From NCBI RefSeq assembly GCF_030209435.1, contig NZ_JARVRX010000021.1:62001-126000 (forward strand): a stretch of DNA of 64,000 nt, written 5' to 3'. Every line of letters begins with the position of its first letter. Within the stretch, counting starts at the first letter, position 1. The notes below the pieces were generated by a model. That model searched no databases, had not been told where the DNA came from, and saw nothing but the letters and a program-made list of their open reading frames with translations. This DNA is from Mycolicibacterium sp. lyk4-40-TYG-92 (GTDB taxonomy: Bacteria; Actinomycetota; Actinomycetes; Mycobacteriales; Mycobacteriaceae). The position numbers were made by a program, and so were the translations under genes. Positions 50,538-61,306 of the stretch are shown here, in pieces.

Positions 50538-51409
50538 TGGTCTTCTTCCACCGCCGCTGCCAGATGCTCGTTCGTCGGCCGCTCACCGGTCCACGAAACT
50601 TGCAGCACTCCAAGCGGTTCAATCTGCTCGAAGTTTACCGCCTTGGCACGGTAGAGCTCTAATAGCGCCAGGAACCGCCCGACGATCTCCATGCCGCCGT
50701 CGCAATCGGCGACCAGCTCGGTGAACGAGGCCCACTCCCCGATGCCGCGATTCTCCAGCAGGCCCATCAGTTTCATCGCCTGCTCGGGCACCGACACCGC
50801 CTGCACGTGCAGGTGGTCGACGCGCAGCGACGGCACCGGACGCGGCGTGAATGCGGCCGCCGCGATCTGTGCGAACCGATCGGCGTCGACGCCGAGCATC
50901 ACCTCCGGCAGCAGCTCGGTGAACCGGTCCTCCAGGGTGACGGCCCGCGGGTAGCTGCGCATCGCCGCGGCTTCGAGCTCGGCGAACATCAGCGCGACGT
51001 GCTTGAACGCCCGGTACTGCAGCAGCCGCGCGAACAGCAGGTCGCGCACTTCGAGCAGTGCCAGATCCTCCTCGTCGTGGACCTCGGCGGCGGGCAGCAG
51101 CCTCGCGGCCTTCAGATCCAGGAGGGTGGCCGCGACCACCAGGAACGCCGTCGTCTCGTCCAGCTCGAGCTGACTGCCGATCTCCTTGGTGTAGGCGATG
51201 AACTCGTCGGTGACCCGGTGCAACGCCACTTCGGTGACGTCGAGCCGGTGCGCGAAGATGAGCTGCAGCAGCAGGTCGAACGGGCCCTCGAAGTTGGTGA
51301 GGCGGACCTGGAAGCCGACCTTCTTCTCCTCCGGCTGCGCGGTCGCCGAATCCTCCGGCGCCGTATCGCCGGCCACGTCACCGCCAGCGACGTCGGCCGC
51401 GGCAATCAC
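50534..51409 (-). CDS. scpA: Segregation and condensation protein A (kleisin)
   Basis: 291 residues from GTG 51407-51409, which overlaps the parA stop (GTGA). Core signature VRLTNFEGPFDLLLQLIFAH, then DEFIAYTKEI, FLVVAATLLDLKAARLLP and a C-terminal winged helix (FLALLELYRAKAVNFEQ). Bridges the SMC heads. A reading up to 51481 would run into parA and is rejected. Confidence 0.95.
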   Translation of the reverse strand: MIAAADVAGGDVAGDTAPEDSATAQPEEKKVGFQVRLTNFEGPFDLLLQLIFAHRLDVTEVALHRVTDEFIAYTKEIGSQLELDETTAFLVVAATLLDLKAARLLPAAEVHDEEDLALLEVRDLLFARLLQYRAFKHVALMFAELEAAAMRSYPRAVTLEDRFTELLPEVMLGVDADRFAQIAAAAFTPRPVPSLRVDHLHVQAVSVPEQAMKLMGLLENRGIGEWASFTELVADCDGGMEIVGRFLALLELYRAKAVNFEQIEPLGVLQVSWTGERPTNEHLAAAVEEDQ

Positions 51410-52344
51410 GCGCCGAACCGGTCGATGACCTCGCACGCCAACGCCCGGTATGCCTGGGCGCCACCGGATTTCGGGGCCCACGTGGTGATCGGTTCACCGG
51501 CGACGCTGGTCTCCGGGAAGCGCACGGTGCGGCTGATGACGGTGTCGAACACCAGGTCGCCGAAGCGCTCCACGACCCGGGCCATGACCTCGCGCGCGTT
51601 GACGGTGCGGTTGTCGTACCGGGTGATCAGGATGCCGCTGATGTCGAGCTTGGGGTTCAGCCGGTCGCGGACCTTGTCGACGGTGTCGGTCAGCAACGCG
51701 AGGCCACGCAGCGAGAAGAACTCGCATTCGGTCGGGATGATGACGCCGTCGGCGCAGGCGAGCCCGTTCACCGTGAGCAGTCCGAGCGACGGCTGGCAGT
51801 CGATCAGCACATAGTCGTACCGGTCCAGCACGGGATACAGCGCGCGGGACAGGGTCTGCTCGCGGCCGACCTCGTTGACCAGCTGAATCTCGGCGGCCGA
51901 CAGGTCGATGTTGCTGGGCACCAGGTCCAGGCCCTTGACCCGGGTGTTGATCAGGACGTCGTCGATCGACACCCGCGGTTCGATGAGCAGGTTGTGCACG
52001 GTGTGCTCGAGCTCGTAGTGCGGGACGCCGAGACCGGCGGACAACGCGCCCTGCGGATCGAGGTCCACCAGCAGCACGCGGCGGCCGTATTCGGCCAGGC
52101 TGGCGCCCAGATTGATGGTCGACGTGGTCTTGCCGACGCCGCCCTTCTGGTTGCACATCGCGATGACCTTGGCCGGGCCGTGCACGCTCTTGGGTTTCGG
52201 CTCGGGGATGTGTCGCGAGGGACGGCCGGTCAGGCCGATCGCGGGTTCCGGATCTGCGGTCGCGGCCGAGCCATCGACGTCGAGCGGCAACGAAACCGGC
52301 TCCACCGGGCTCAGGCCCCCCACGCCTGTTGGGACATCGGTCAT
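51406..52344 (-). CDS. parA: ParA/Soj-family ATPase
   Basis: 312 residues. Deviant Walker A KGGVGKTTS (about 67-75), VDLDPQGALSAGLG, LIDCQPSLGLLTVN (Walker B), FFSLRGLALL. N-terminal 55 residues are Pro-rich and unstructured. This is the second ParA of mycobacteria (Rv1708-like), heading the condensin operon, not the ori-proximal parA beside parB. Cytosolic, DNA-associated. Confidence 0.92.
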   Translation of the reverse strand: MTDVPTGVGGLSPVEPVSLPLDVDGSAATADPEPAIGLTGRPSRHIPEPKPKSVHGPAKVIAMCNQKGGVGKTTSTINLGASLAEYGRRVLLVDLDPQGALSAGLGVPHYELEHTVHNLLIEPRVSIDDVLINTRVKGLDLVPSNIDLSAAEIQLVNEVGREQTLSRALYPVLDRYDYVLIDCQPSLGLLTVNGLACADGVIIPTECEFFSLRGLALLTDTVDKVRDRLNPKLDISGILITRYDNRTVNAREVMARVVERFGDLVFDTVISRTVRFPETSVAGEPITTWAPKSGGAQAYRALACEVIDRFGA

Positions 52345-52437
52345 GCGTCGCCGATCAGCGGCGTGACTCCCATAGCGAACATCCGGGCAAGTTTAACGGT
52401 GCCACGCCGCTGACGACGGCAGACCCGCTGTCCTAAT

Positions 52438-53181
52438 GTGACTGCCATGAGCTGGAAGCGGCAGTGGTCCTTCGTCCGGATGGCGCTGGGGATGAGAAAG
52501 TTCGTCCAGACCGGGCAGTGGGGTGACGGCCGCGAGGCCGCCGCCGCGGCCTACGTGGAAGCCAACGCCCGCCGCGGCGACGTCGATCACGTCCTCGCGA
52601 CCATCGACACGTTCGCCCGCGAACAGTCGATGCTGGTCAATGTCGGCGACGAAAAGGGCCAACTCCTCGAGTCGGCGCTCACCCGGGCCAACCCGTCGCG
52701 CATCCTCGAGCTGGGCACCTACTGCGGCTACAGCGCATTGCTGATGGCGCGCACCGCGCCGGACGCGCACGTGTTCACCGTCGAGCTGTCGGCGGACAAC
52801 GCGGACATCGCCCGCCGCATCTGGACCCACGCCGGCGTCGCGGACCGGATCACCTGTGTCGTCGGCACCATCGGCGACGGCGGCGCCACGCTCGACCGCC
52901 TCGCCGGCCATGGATTCGGGCCGGGAAACCTCGATTTCGTGTTCATCGACCACGACAAGGCCGCCTATCTCAAGGATCTGGAGTCGATCCTGGCGCGGGG
53001 ATGGCTGCGCCGGGGCGCTGTCGTCGTCGCCGACAACGTCAAGGTGCCCGGCGCGCCGGCCTACCGCGCATACATGCGGGACCAGGAGGGCAAGCAGTGG
53101 CACACCGTGGAGCACCCCACGCACGTCGAATACCAGAAGACGCTGCCTGACCTGGTGCTCGAGTCCGACTACTTGGGCTGA
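52438..53181 (+). CDS. O-methyltransferase, catechol-type
   Basis: 247 residues from GTG 52438, or 244 from ATG 52447. Class I fold with ILELGTYCGYSALLMA (SAM), VFTVELSADNADIARRIW, LDFVFIDHDKAAYLKDLE and VVVADNVKVPGAP (metal-binding Asp-Asn). Resembles Rv1703c, annotated as a catechol O-methyltransferase; substrate unproven. It has the orientation opposite to its neighbours as in M. tuberculosis and overlaps the 3' end of the next gene by 13 bases. Confidence 0.88.
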   Translation: MTAMSWKRQWSFVRMALGMRKFVQTGQWGDGREAAAAAYVEANARRGDVDHVLATIDTFAREQSMLVNVGDEKGQLLESALTRANPSRILELGTYCGYSALLMARTAPDAHVFTVELSADNADIARRIWTHAGVADRITCVVGTIGDGGATLDRLAGHGFGPGNLDFVFIDHDKAAYLKDLESILARGWLRRGAVVVADNVKVPGAPAYRAYMRDQEGKQWHTVEHPTHVEYQKTLPDLVLESDYLG

Positions 53182-53531
53182 GCGTCGCCCGCCGGCTTGA
53201 GCGGGCGCTGCCACGGCCACGAGCCGGTCATCTCGACCTGCAGTGAGAAGCTGAGGAAGGTCCGGATCGCGACGATGCCGGCCAGCACCGCGACGCTCTG
53301 TGCGGTCGGCGTGACGGCCACCGTGCGGATGATGTCGGCCGCGACGAGAAATTCGAGTCCGAGCAGGATCGAGCGGCCGAGCTGCCGCCGGAACGCGTCG
53401 TAGGCGCCGCCCTCGCCGCGGATCCGGCCGATCGTCGCGGCCAGGGCGATCACCGCACCGCCCACGATCACCGCGACACCGACGGCGTCGATGACCTTGC
53501 CGGTCGTCTCGATGATGTCGTAGAACGCCAT
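53169..53531 (-). CDS. DUF1622 membrane protein
   Basis: 120 residues, three hydrophobic segments: VIDAVGVAVIVGGAVIALAA (about 13-32), SILLGLEFLVAADIIRTVAV (54-73) and SVAVLAGIVAIRTFLSF (78-94). The GR-x-I-LLGLEFLVAADII motif defines DUF1622. Unknown function, inner membrane. Ends convergently with the O-methyltransferase. Confidence 0.85.
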   Translation of the reverse strand: MAFYDIIETTGKVIDAVGVAVIVGGAVIALAATIGRIRGEGGAYDAFRRQLGRSILLGLEFLVAADIIRTVAVTPTAQSVAVLAGIVAIRTFLSFSLQVEMTGSWPWQRPLKPAGDAQPK

Positions 53532-53563
53532 GACCGGATGCTAGCTCCGGCCGATCGCCATCC

Positions 53564-54535
53564 TCACCTGGCGCGCGGGTGCGCCCCGGCCCACACTTCG
53601 CGCAGCGCGCTGACGGTCACCAGGGTGTAGATCTGCGTGGTGGTGACCGATGCGTGGCCCAGCAGTTCCTGCACGACGCGCACGTCGGCGCCGCCTTCGA
53701 GCAGGTGCGTGGCGAACGAGTGGCGCAGCGTGTGCGGTGAGACAGCGGCCGTGATGCCGGCCCGCTCGGCGGAATCCTGCAGCACCTGCCACGCACTCTG
53801 CCGCGACAACCGGCCGCCGCGCGCGTTGAGGAAGATGGCGGGTGTGCCCTTGCCGCGGCGCGCCAGCTCGGGCCGGCCCCGCACCAGGTAGGCATCCAGC
53901 GCCGTGACGGCGGGCCGGCCGATGGGCACCAGTCGCTGCTTGCCGCCCTTGCCGTGCAGCATCACCGACCGGGACTCGGTGTCGACGTCGTCGCGATCGA
54001 GGCCGACCGCCTCGGAGATGCGCGCTCCGGTCGAATACAGCAGTTCCAGCAGCGCGCGGTTGCGCAGGGTCAGCGGGTTGTCGGCATCGCTGTCGCCGCC
54101 CGCGCCGTCCAGCAGCGCGATGACGTCGTCGTAGCTGAGGCTCTTGGGCAGCCGCCGGCCCGGCGTCGGTGGCTTCACGCCGCGCGCGACGTCGATGTCG
54201 GCGAGCCCTTCGGCGGCCGCGAACTTGTGCAGCCCGCGCACCGCGATAACGGCCCGCGCGGCCGAGACCGACGACAACGCGACGATGCCGTTGTCCGGAT
54301 CGCCCTGACGCAGCGCGACGAGGAACTCACTGACGTCGGTCTCGGTGACGGCGCCCAAGTCGTCGATGCCGCGGCCGGCCAGATGGGCGGTGTACCGCTT
54401 GATGTCACGCCGGTAGGAACTCAGCGTGTTCGCGGCGACTCCCCGTTCGATGCTGAGGTGGTTCAGGTAGCCCTGCACCTGCTGCTCGAGCCGCGACCGG
54501 ACCCCCGTTGAGGCCGAAGCCGTCGACGCCGCCAC
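53564..54535 (-). CDS. xerD: Site-specific recombinase XerD
   Basis: 323 residues from GTG 54533-54535, 5 bases after the NUDIX stop. Core-binding domain ([20 protein letters not shown]), catalytic Arg in [12 protein letters not shown], Lys in [32 protein letters not shown]. Resolves chromosome dimers with XerC at dif. The longer frame to 54844 runs antisense through the NUDIX gene and is rejected. Confidence 0.95.
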   Translation of the reverse strand: MAASTASASTGVRSRLEQQVQGYLNHLSIERGVAANTLSSYRRDIKRYTAHLAGRGIDDLGAVTETDVSEFLVALRQGDPDNGIVALSSVSAARAVIAVRGLHKFAAAEGLADIDVARGVKPPTPGRRLPKSLSYDDVIALLDGAGGDSDADNPLTLRNRALLELLYSTGARISEAVGLDRDDVDTESRSVMLHGKGGKQRLVPIGRPAVTALDAYLVRGRPELARRGKGTPAIFLNARGGRLSRQSAWQVLQDSAERAGITAAVSPHTLRHSFATHLLEGGADVRVVQELLGHASVTTTQIYTLVTVSALREVWAGAHPRAR

Positions 54536-54540
54536 CGCCG

Positions 54541-56953
<2,413 letters not shown>

Positions 56954-57057
56954 CTACCTGGGGGCCTGCCGACCCACGGAATTTCACCCTATCACCGACC
57001 GGCCCGAGCTGGGACTGACGCGCCGGTGACGGTCGCCACGGCTCGCTCGGACTCGGG

Positions 57058-57999
57058 TTACTGCAGGACGGTCACCGAGCTGGCACCGCGACCGATACCG
57101 AGCTGCGCCGGGTGACCGCCGGCGATGAGTTGCTGTAGCGCGAGGACGGCGGTGATCCGGCCGGCCTGACTGTTGATGTCGTCGACGGTGCCGACCGCGC
57201 CCGAGAGCCCGGCGTCGGACCGCACCACGGCGACAGCGGCCGTGCCGGATGCGCAGCCATCCCGGCCCGCCACCAACGTGCCCGCGCCGTGCGGCGCCAG
57301 ACCCGAGGCCAGGCGGGCCACCGTGGCCCCGCGGTTGCCGGCGTCATCGCCCAGGGCGCCGCCGGTGACGATCAGCGCGCTGTCGGCGACACCGATGCGC
57401 TGCGTGCCGTAGGTGATGAACCCGGTGTCGCGCAGCGTCGCGAGCACGGTGTCGCGCTGCATGTCGTCGACGGGCAGGACTGCCGGGTTGCGGTCCCGCA
57501 GCAGCGTGATGCCCAGCAGGTCACCGGCCTGTGAACCCTGGTCGACGGTCCGGGTGCTGAGCTGACGTCCGGCCGGCACGATCGGTGAGTTCACCACCGA
57601 CAGCAGCTTTTCCGAGGCGTTGGCGTCCACGAATTGCTGGGTGAGAGCGATGGTCCCGGTCACCGAACCGCCCGCGGCCGCAATCAGTTTCGCGGCTGCG
57701 TCGACGTCGTCGGTGGCGGCGTCGGGGGTGCGGAACACCACGACCGATTTCCCCGCCAGCGCGTCGCGCACCATGCGCGGTGACATCTGGGCGTCGAACT
57801 CGCCTGCCGCACTGAGTTTCTGGTTCAGTGCGTTCTTCTCATCGGTGAGGCTGTTGATCTGATTCTGCAACTCGTGTTTGTCGTCACGCAGCCCGGACAG
57901 CAGCGTGTTGGACAACAGACCGGAGCCGAGCATCACCCCGATGGCCAGCGCGAGGAAAACCGCGGCCAGTGAGATCGCATGCGAGCGTAGGGAGATCAT
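57058..57999 (-). CDS. mctB: Outer membrane-associated channel MctB (SteB-like)
   Basis: 313 residues from ATG 57997-57999. N-terminal hydrophobic helix (HAISLAAVFLALAIGVMLGSGLL), coiled coil (DKHELQNQINSLTDEKNALN), then an extracytoplasmic domain ending SSVTVLQ. Ortholog of Rv1698: reported as a copper-efflux porin (MctB) in M. tuberculosis and as the SteB partner of SteA in corynebacteria. It lies 8 bases after steA and is co-transcribed. Confidence 0.92.
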   Translation of the reverse strand: MISLRSHAISLAAVFLALAIGVMLGSGLLSNTLLSGLRDDKHELQNQINSLTDEKNALNQKLSAAGEFDAQMSPRMVRDALAGKSVVVFRTPDAATDDVDAAAKLIAAAGGSVTGTIALTQQFVDANASEKLLSVVNSPIVPAGRQLSTRTVDQGSQAGDLLGITLLRDRNPAVLPVDDMQRDTVLATLRDTGFITYGTQRIGVADSALIVTGGALGDDAGNRGATVARLASGLAPHGAGTLVAGRDGCASGTAAVAVVRSDAGLSGAVGTVDDINSQAGRITAVLALQQLIAGGHPAQLGIGRGASSVTVLQ

Positions 58000-58007
58000 C
58001 GCCGGAG

Positions 58008-59192
58008 CTAGCTCACCAGACCCTGGGCCCACAGCAGGAAGCGGTTCCAGTAGTCGGTCACCAGGTGCAGCACGGTGGCGTCGGCGCGCGCGACGTACAA
58101 CGCGACGATGACGGCCACCAGCATCGCCAGCACCAGCAGCGCGATGGCGCCGCCGGAGACCCGGCTGCGGTACAGGGTTGCAACGGCTTTCGCGTCGACC
58201 AGCTTCTCCCCCACCTTCAGGCGGGTCAGGAACGTCGACGGGGTGCTGGACTGCCGCGTGCGGTCGAAGAATTCTTCGATGTTGGCGCGGTGGCCGGCGG
58301 TGACGATCAGCGCGGCGCCGTGGTGGTCGACGAGCAGCAGCGCCAGGTCGGCGGCCGAGCCGGCGGCCGGGAAGGTCATGGCGCCGACACCCAGATCCTG
58401 AATGCGCTCAAGGCCTTTGGCGTGACCGTCGGCGTCGGCCGGCAGCACCACCTGGGCGCCCGACCGCAGCACGTCGGCGCTCATCTCCTCGGGATCGCCA
58501 ACGATCAGCGCGGGCCGGTAGCCGGCCTTGCGCAGCGTATCCGCGCCGGCGCCGACACCGACGAGCACCGGCTGATACTCCTTGATGAACGGCTTGATGG
58601 CCTTGAGGTCGCCCTCTGCGCTGGGGTCGTCGGTCACCACGACTACGTGCCGGCGGTTCACGTCGACGTCGATGTCGGGGATGCCCATGCCGTCGATCAG
58701 CAGCGGGCTCTCACTGCGGATGAACTCGATGGTGTTGCCTGCGAACGCCTCCAGGTGCGCGACGAGGCCACTCTTGGCCTCGTGCATCATCTCGTGGATC
58801 TGCTCGTCGTTGCGCTCGTTGCCGAGGACCAGACGGCGGTCGCCGTTGTAGATGCCGCCGTTGTGCAGCCGCACCTTGGCGCCGTCCTTGACCTTCTTGA
58901 AGACCTCGGGCCCGGTCTCGTCGATCAACGTAACCCCGTTGGCGACAAGTACTTCCGGCCCCAGGTTCGGGTAGCGGCCGGAGATCGACGACGATGCGTT
59001 CACGACGGCGGCGACCTCGGCCTCCACCAGCGCGTCGGCGGTGATGCGGTCGAGGTCGAGTGCATCGAGGATGACGATGTCCCCCGGACCGACGCGGCGC
59101 AGCAGTCGGTCGATGTCACGGTCAACGCGGGCGGTTCCAGTCACGCCCGGCTTCGGTCCGGCATTTCGGGTGAGCAGCGCTGCCATCTTCAT
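58008..59192 (-). CDS. steA: Cytokinetic-ring protein SteA
   Basis: 394 residues from ATG 59190-59192. Large cytosolic region (GPGDIVILDALDLDRITADA, LVGVGAGADTLRKAGYRPAL, VGDPEEM with thiamin-pyrophosphokinase-like fold) and one C-terminal transmembrane helix (AIALLVLAMLVAVIVALYVA). In Corynebacterium SteA/SteB help activate the cell-separation hydrolase. Forms the steA-mctB operon. Confidence 0.92.
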   Translation of the reverse strand: MKMAALLTRNAGPKPGVTGTARVDRDIDRLLRRVGPGDIVILDALDLDRITADALVEAEVAAVVNASSSISGRYPNLGPEVLVANGVTLIDETGPEVFKKVKDGAKVRLHNGGIYNGDRRLVLGNERNDEQIHEMMHEAKSGLVAHLEAFAGNTIEFIRSESPLLIDGMGIPDIDVDVNRRHVVVVTDDPSAEGDLKAIKPFIKEYQPVLVGVGAGADTLRKAGYRPALIVGDPEEMSADVLRSGAQVVLPADADGHAKGLERIQDLGVGAMTFPAAGSAADLALLLVDHHGAALIVTAGHRANIEEFFDRTRQSSTPSTFLTRLKVGEKLVDAKAVATLYRSRVSGGAIALLVLAMLVAVIVALYVARADATVLHLVTDYWNRFLLWAQGLVS

Positions 59193-59292
59193 GCGTCGAT
59201 TCTGTCGATGAACCCTCAAGTAGAGGTGGAGGCGCGCCGTAACAACAGCCTCAGAAGTTTTCTTTTGTCACATCCGTAACAGCCGTTTGATC

Positions 59293-59814
59293 TCAATCTC
59301 GCTTCGCCGCATAGTGCCGAGCGGCCTTGGCGCGGTTGCCGCACGTGGTCATCGAGTGCCAGCGCCGGGTGCCGTTCTTCGACGTGTCGTAGAACCAGAG
59401 CACGCAGTGCTCGTGCGCACACTGCTTGATCCGGCCGACCGGACCGGCCAGCAGTACCAGCAGATTGTCGGCGGCCAGCCACCCGGGCAGCCATTCGGAT
59501 CGCGGTACGTCCGCATCGTCGCGCGGCCCGGAGTCGGCAAGGGTCCGCCGGATGCGGCCACGGTCCAGGACGGCGTTCAGCTCGTCCGCCGGGCCGCCGG
59601 TGACCACCTGCACTATTGCCTCGCGTGCGCGCACCAGCGCCGCGCGGGTTTTCTCGTCTGCGGCGCAGCGCTCGTCGAGATCGTTGGCCACGAGCCAACA
59701 TCGGAGTCCGGCCACGTCGGCCAGCAGATCCTGCAGCCCGTCCGCCGACATCCACCGGGTGTTCAGCAGATCCAGCGCGAGAGGTTCACCGACGTGCGGG
59801 CGCGGATCACGCAT
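59293..59814 (-). CDS. CGNR zinc-finger (ABATE-domain) regulator
   Basis: 173 residues from ATG 59812-59814. N-terminal helical ABATE domain (EPLALDLLNTRWMSADGLQD) is the presumed stress-ligand sensor. The C-terminal finger CAHEHCVLWFYDTSKNGTRR with TTCGNRAKAARHYAAK gives the name. Probable DNA-binding repressor. Divergent from a VOC and a PNPOx-like gene. Two TAACCGCCT repeats (59824, 59864; 40 bp apart) in between may be its sites. Confidence 0.88.
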   Translation of the reverse strand: MRDPRPHVGEPLALDLLNTRWMSADGLQDLLADVAGLRCWLVANDLDERCAADEKTRAALVRAREAIVQVVTGGPADELNAVLDRGRIRRTLADSGPRDDADVPRSEWLPGWLAADNLLVLLAGPVGRIKQCAHEHCVLWFYDTSKNGTRRWHSMTTCGNRAKAARHYAAKRD

Positions 59815-59953
59815 AGCTGAGGTTAACCGCCTCTCCTGCATCGACAGCCTCCCGACAGGTCACTAACCGCCTATTTCAATTTTGGTGGTTGACACGTTGC
59901 GGCTCCGATTCTAACCTTCAAATGTCAGATAAACAGTTACAACGGAGGAACCG

Positions 59954-60415
59954 ATGACCACCGCCATCACGCCCAAGCTCGCCCCCGGCCACGTCGGGCT
60001 CAACGTCACCGACCTGTCGCGATCCGTCGACTTCTACCGGCGCGCTCTGGGTTTCGAACAGCTGGGCATCAGCGACGAGGGGGACCACCGGTTCGCCTTC
60101 CTGGGTTCCGAAGGCACCCTGCGGCTGACCTTGTGGCAGCAGAGCGACGGCGCGTTCTCCACCCGAAGCCCGGGCCTGCACCACCTGTCCTTCCAGGTCG
60201 ACACCATCGAGCAGGTTCAGACCGTGGAGGCTGCGCTCAAAGAGCTGGGCGTGACGTTCGCCCACGACGGCGTGGTGGCACACGGCGAGGGCGCGGCCTC
60301 CGGCGGCATCTTCTTCACCGACCCCGACGGCATCCGGCTGGAGATCTACGCCCCCAACGGTGCCGAGACCGCACCGGCACCGACCGGCGCCGCCCCCACC
60401 TGCGGATTCTTCTGA
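59954..60415 (+). CDS. Glyoxalase/VOC-family protein
   Basis: 153 residues. Two beta-alpha-beta-beta-beta units: HVGLNVTDLSRSVDFYRRAL and HHLSFQVDTIEQVQTVEAAL. Metal ligands His13, His76 and Glu in GIRLEIYAPNG. Possibly a dioxygenase or resistance-type VOC protein; ligand unknown. The C-terminus ends with an Ala/Pro-rich tail and CGFF. Divergent from the CGNR gene. Confidence 0.9.
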   Translation: MTTAITPKLAPGHVGLNVTDLSRSVDFYRRALGFEQLGISDEGDHRFAFLGSEGTLRLTLWQQSDGAFSTRSPGLHHLSFQVDTIEQVQTVEAALKELGVTFAHDGVVAHGEGAASGGIFFTDPDGIRLEIYAPNGAETAPAPTGAAPTCGFF

Positions 60416-60423
60416 GCCGCGTC

Positions 60424-61302
60424 ATGAACGCCTACCACGCCGGTGAGCTGGAAGTGCAACGCCGCATGGGCCAGGCGGAGATCGCTGTCCGCGTCGGCCG
60501 GATGATCCGTACGGAGATTCCGGCCGCCGCGGCGGCCTTCCTGACCGAGCAGCCCATGGTCGTGCTCGCCGCGACAGACGACGCGGGCCGGGTGTGGGCC
60601 AGTCTGGTCAGCGGCCCTGCCGGGTTCGTGCACGCCGACAGCGACCAGTCCATCGCGGTCGACGCCCTGCCGGTTCCGGGCGATCCGCTCCACGAGGTCC
60701 TCCGCCGTCCGGACCAACAGGTGGGCGTGATCGCGATCGAACCGCAGACCCGCCGCCGCATGCGCGTGAACGGGACGGCCCAACCGACCGGGGACGGCCT
60801 GCGGATTCATCCCGACCAGGTGTACTCGAACTGCCCGAAGTACATCTCGCGGCGGCACATCGACGGTGTCGCCGAGGTGACGCATCGTCCGGCCGTCCGA
60901 CACGCCGACGTGCTCAATGAGCGCTTGCAGCAGATCGTTGCCCGCACCGACACCTTCTTCGTCGGGTCGGCCGATCCGGACGGCAACGCCGACGCGTCGC
61001 ACCGCGGCGGTAATCCTGGCTTCCTGCAGGTGCTTTCGCCGAACCGGCTGCGGTGGCCGGACTACCGCGGCAACTCGATGTTCATGACGCTGGGCAACAT
61101 CAACGCCAACCCACGCTGTGGGCTGCTGATCCCGGACTGGCAGACCGGCACCACCCTGCAGCTGACGGGCACCGCCGAGATCATCTGGGACGAGGGTCCC
61201 CAATGTGCCGTCGAATTCACCGTGGACGAGGTCATCGAGCTGACCGACGTCAGTCCGCTGCGGTGGGGGCAGGCAGAGCTCTCGCCCGCCAACCCGGCCT
61301 GA
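60424..61302 (+). CDS. Pyridoxamine-5'-phosphate-oxidase-like split-barrel protein
   Basis: 292 residues from ATG 60424, 9 bases after the VOC stop. Split-barrel core (QPMVVLAATDDAGRVWASLV, RRRMRVNGTAQPTGDGL) and a second part (DTFFVGSADPDGNADASHRG, FMTLGNINANPRCGLLIPDW). Long PNPOx-like proteins of this kind bind flavin; real substrate unknown. Operon with the VOC gene. Confidence 0.85.
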   Translation: MNAYHAGELEVQRRMGQAEIAVRVGRMIRTEIPAAAAAFLTEQPMVVLAATDDAGRVWASLVSGPAGFVHADSDQSIAVDALPVPGDPLHEVLRRPDQQVGVIAIEPQTRRRMRVNGTAQPTGDGLRIHPDQVYSNCPKYISRRHIDGVAEVTHRPAVRHADVLNERLQQIVARTDTFFVGSADPDGNADASHRGGNPGFLQVLSPNRLRWPDYRGNSMFMTLGNINANPRCGLLIPDWQTGTTLQLTGTAEIIWDEGPQCAVEFTVDEVIELTDVSPLRWGQAELSPANPA

Positions 61303-61306
61303 ACCG

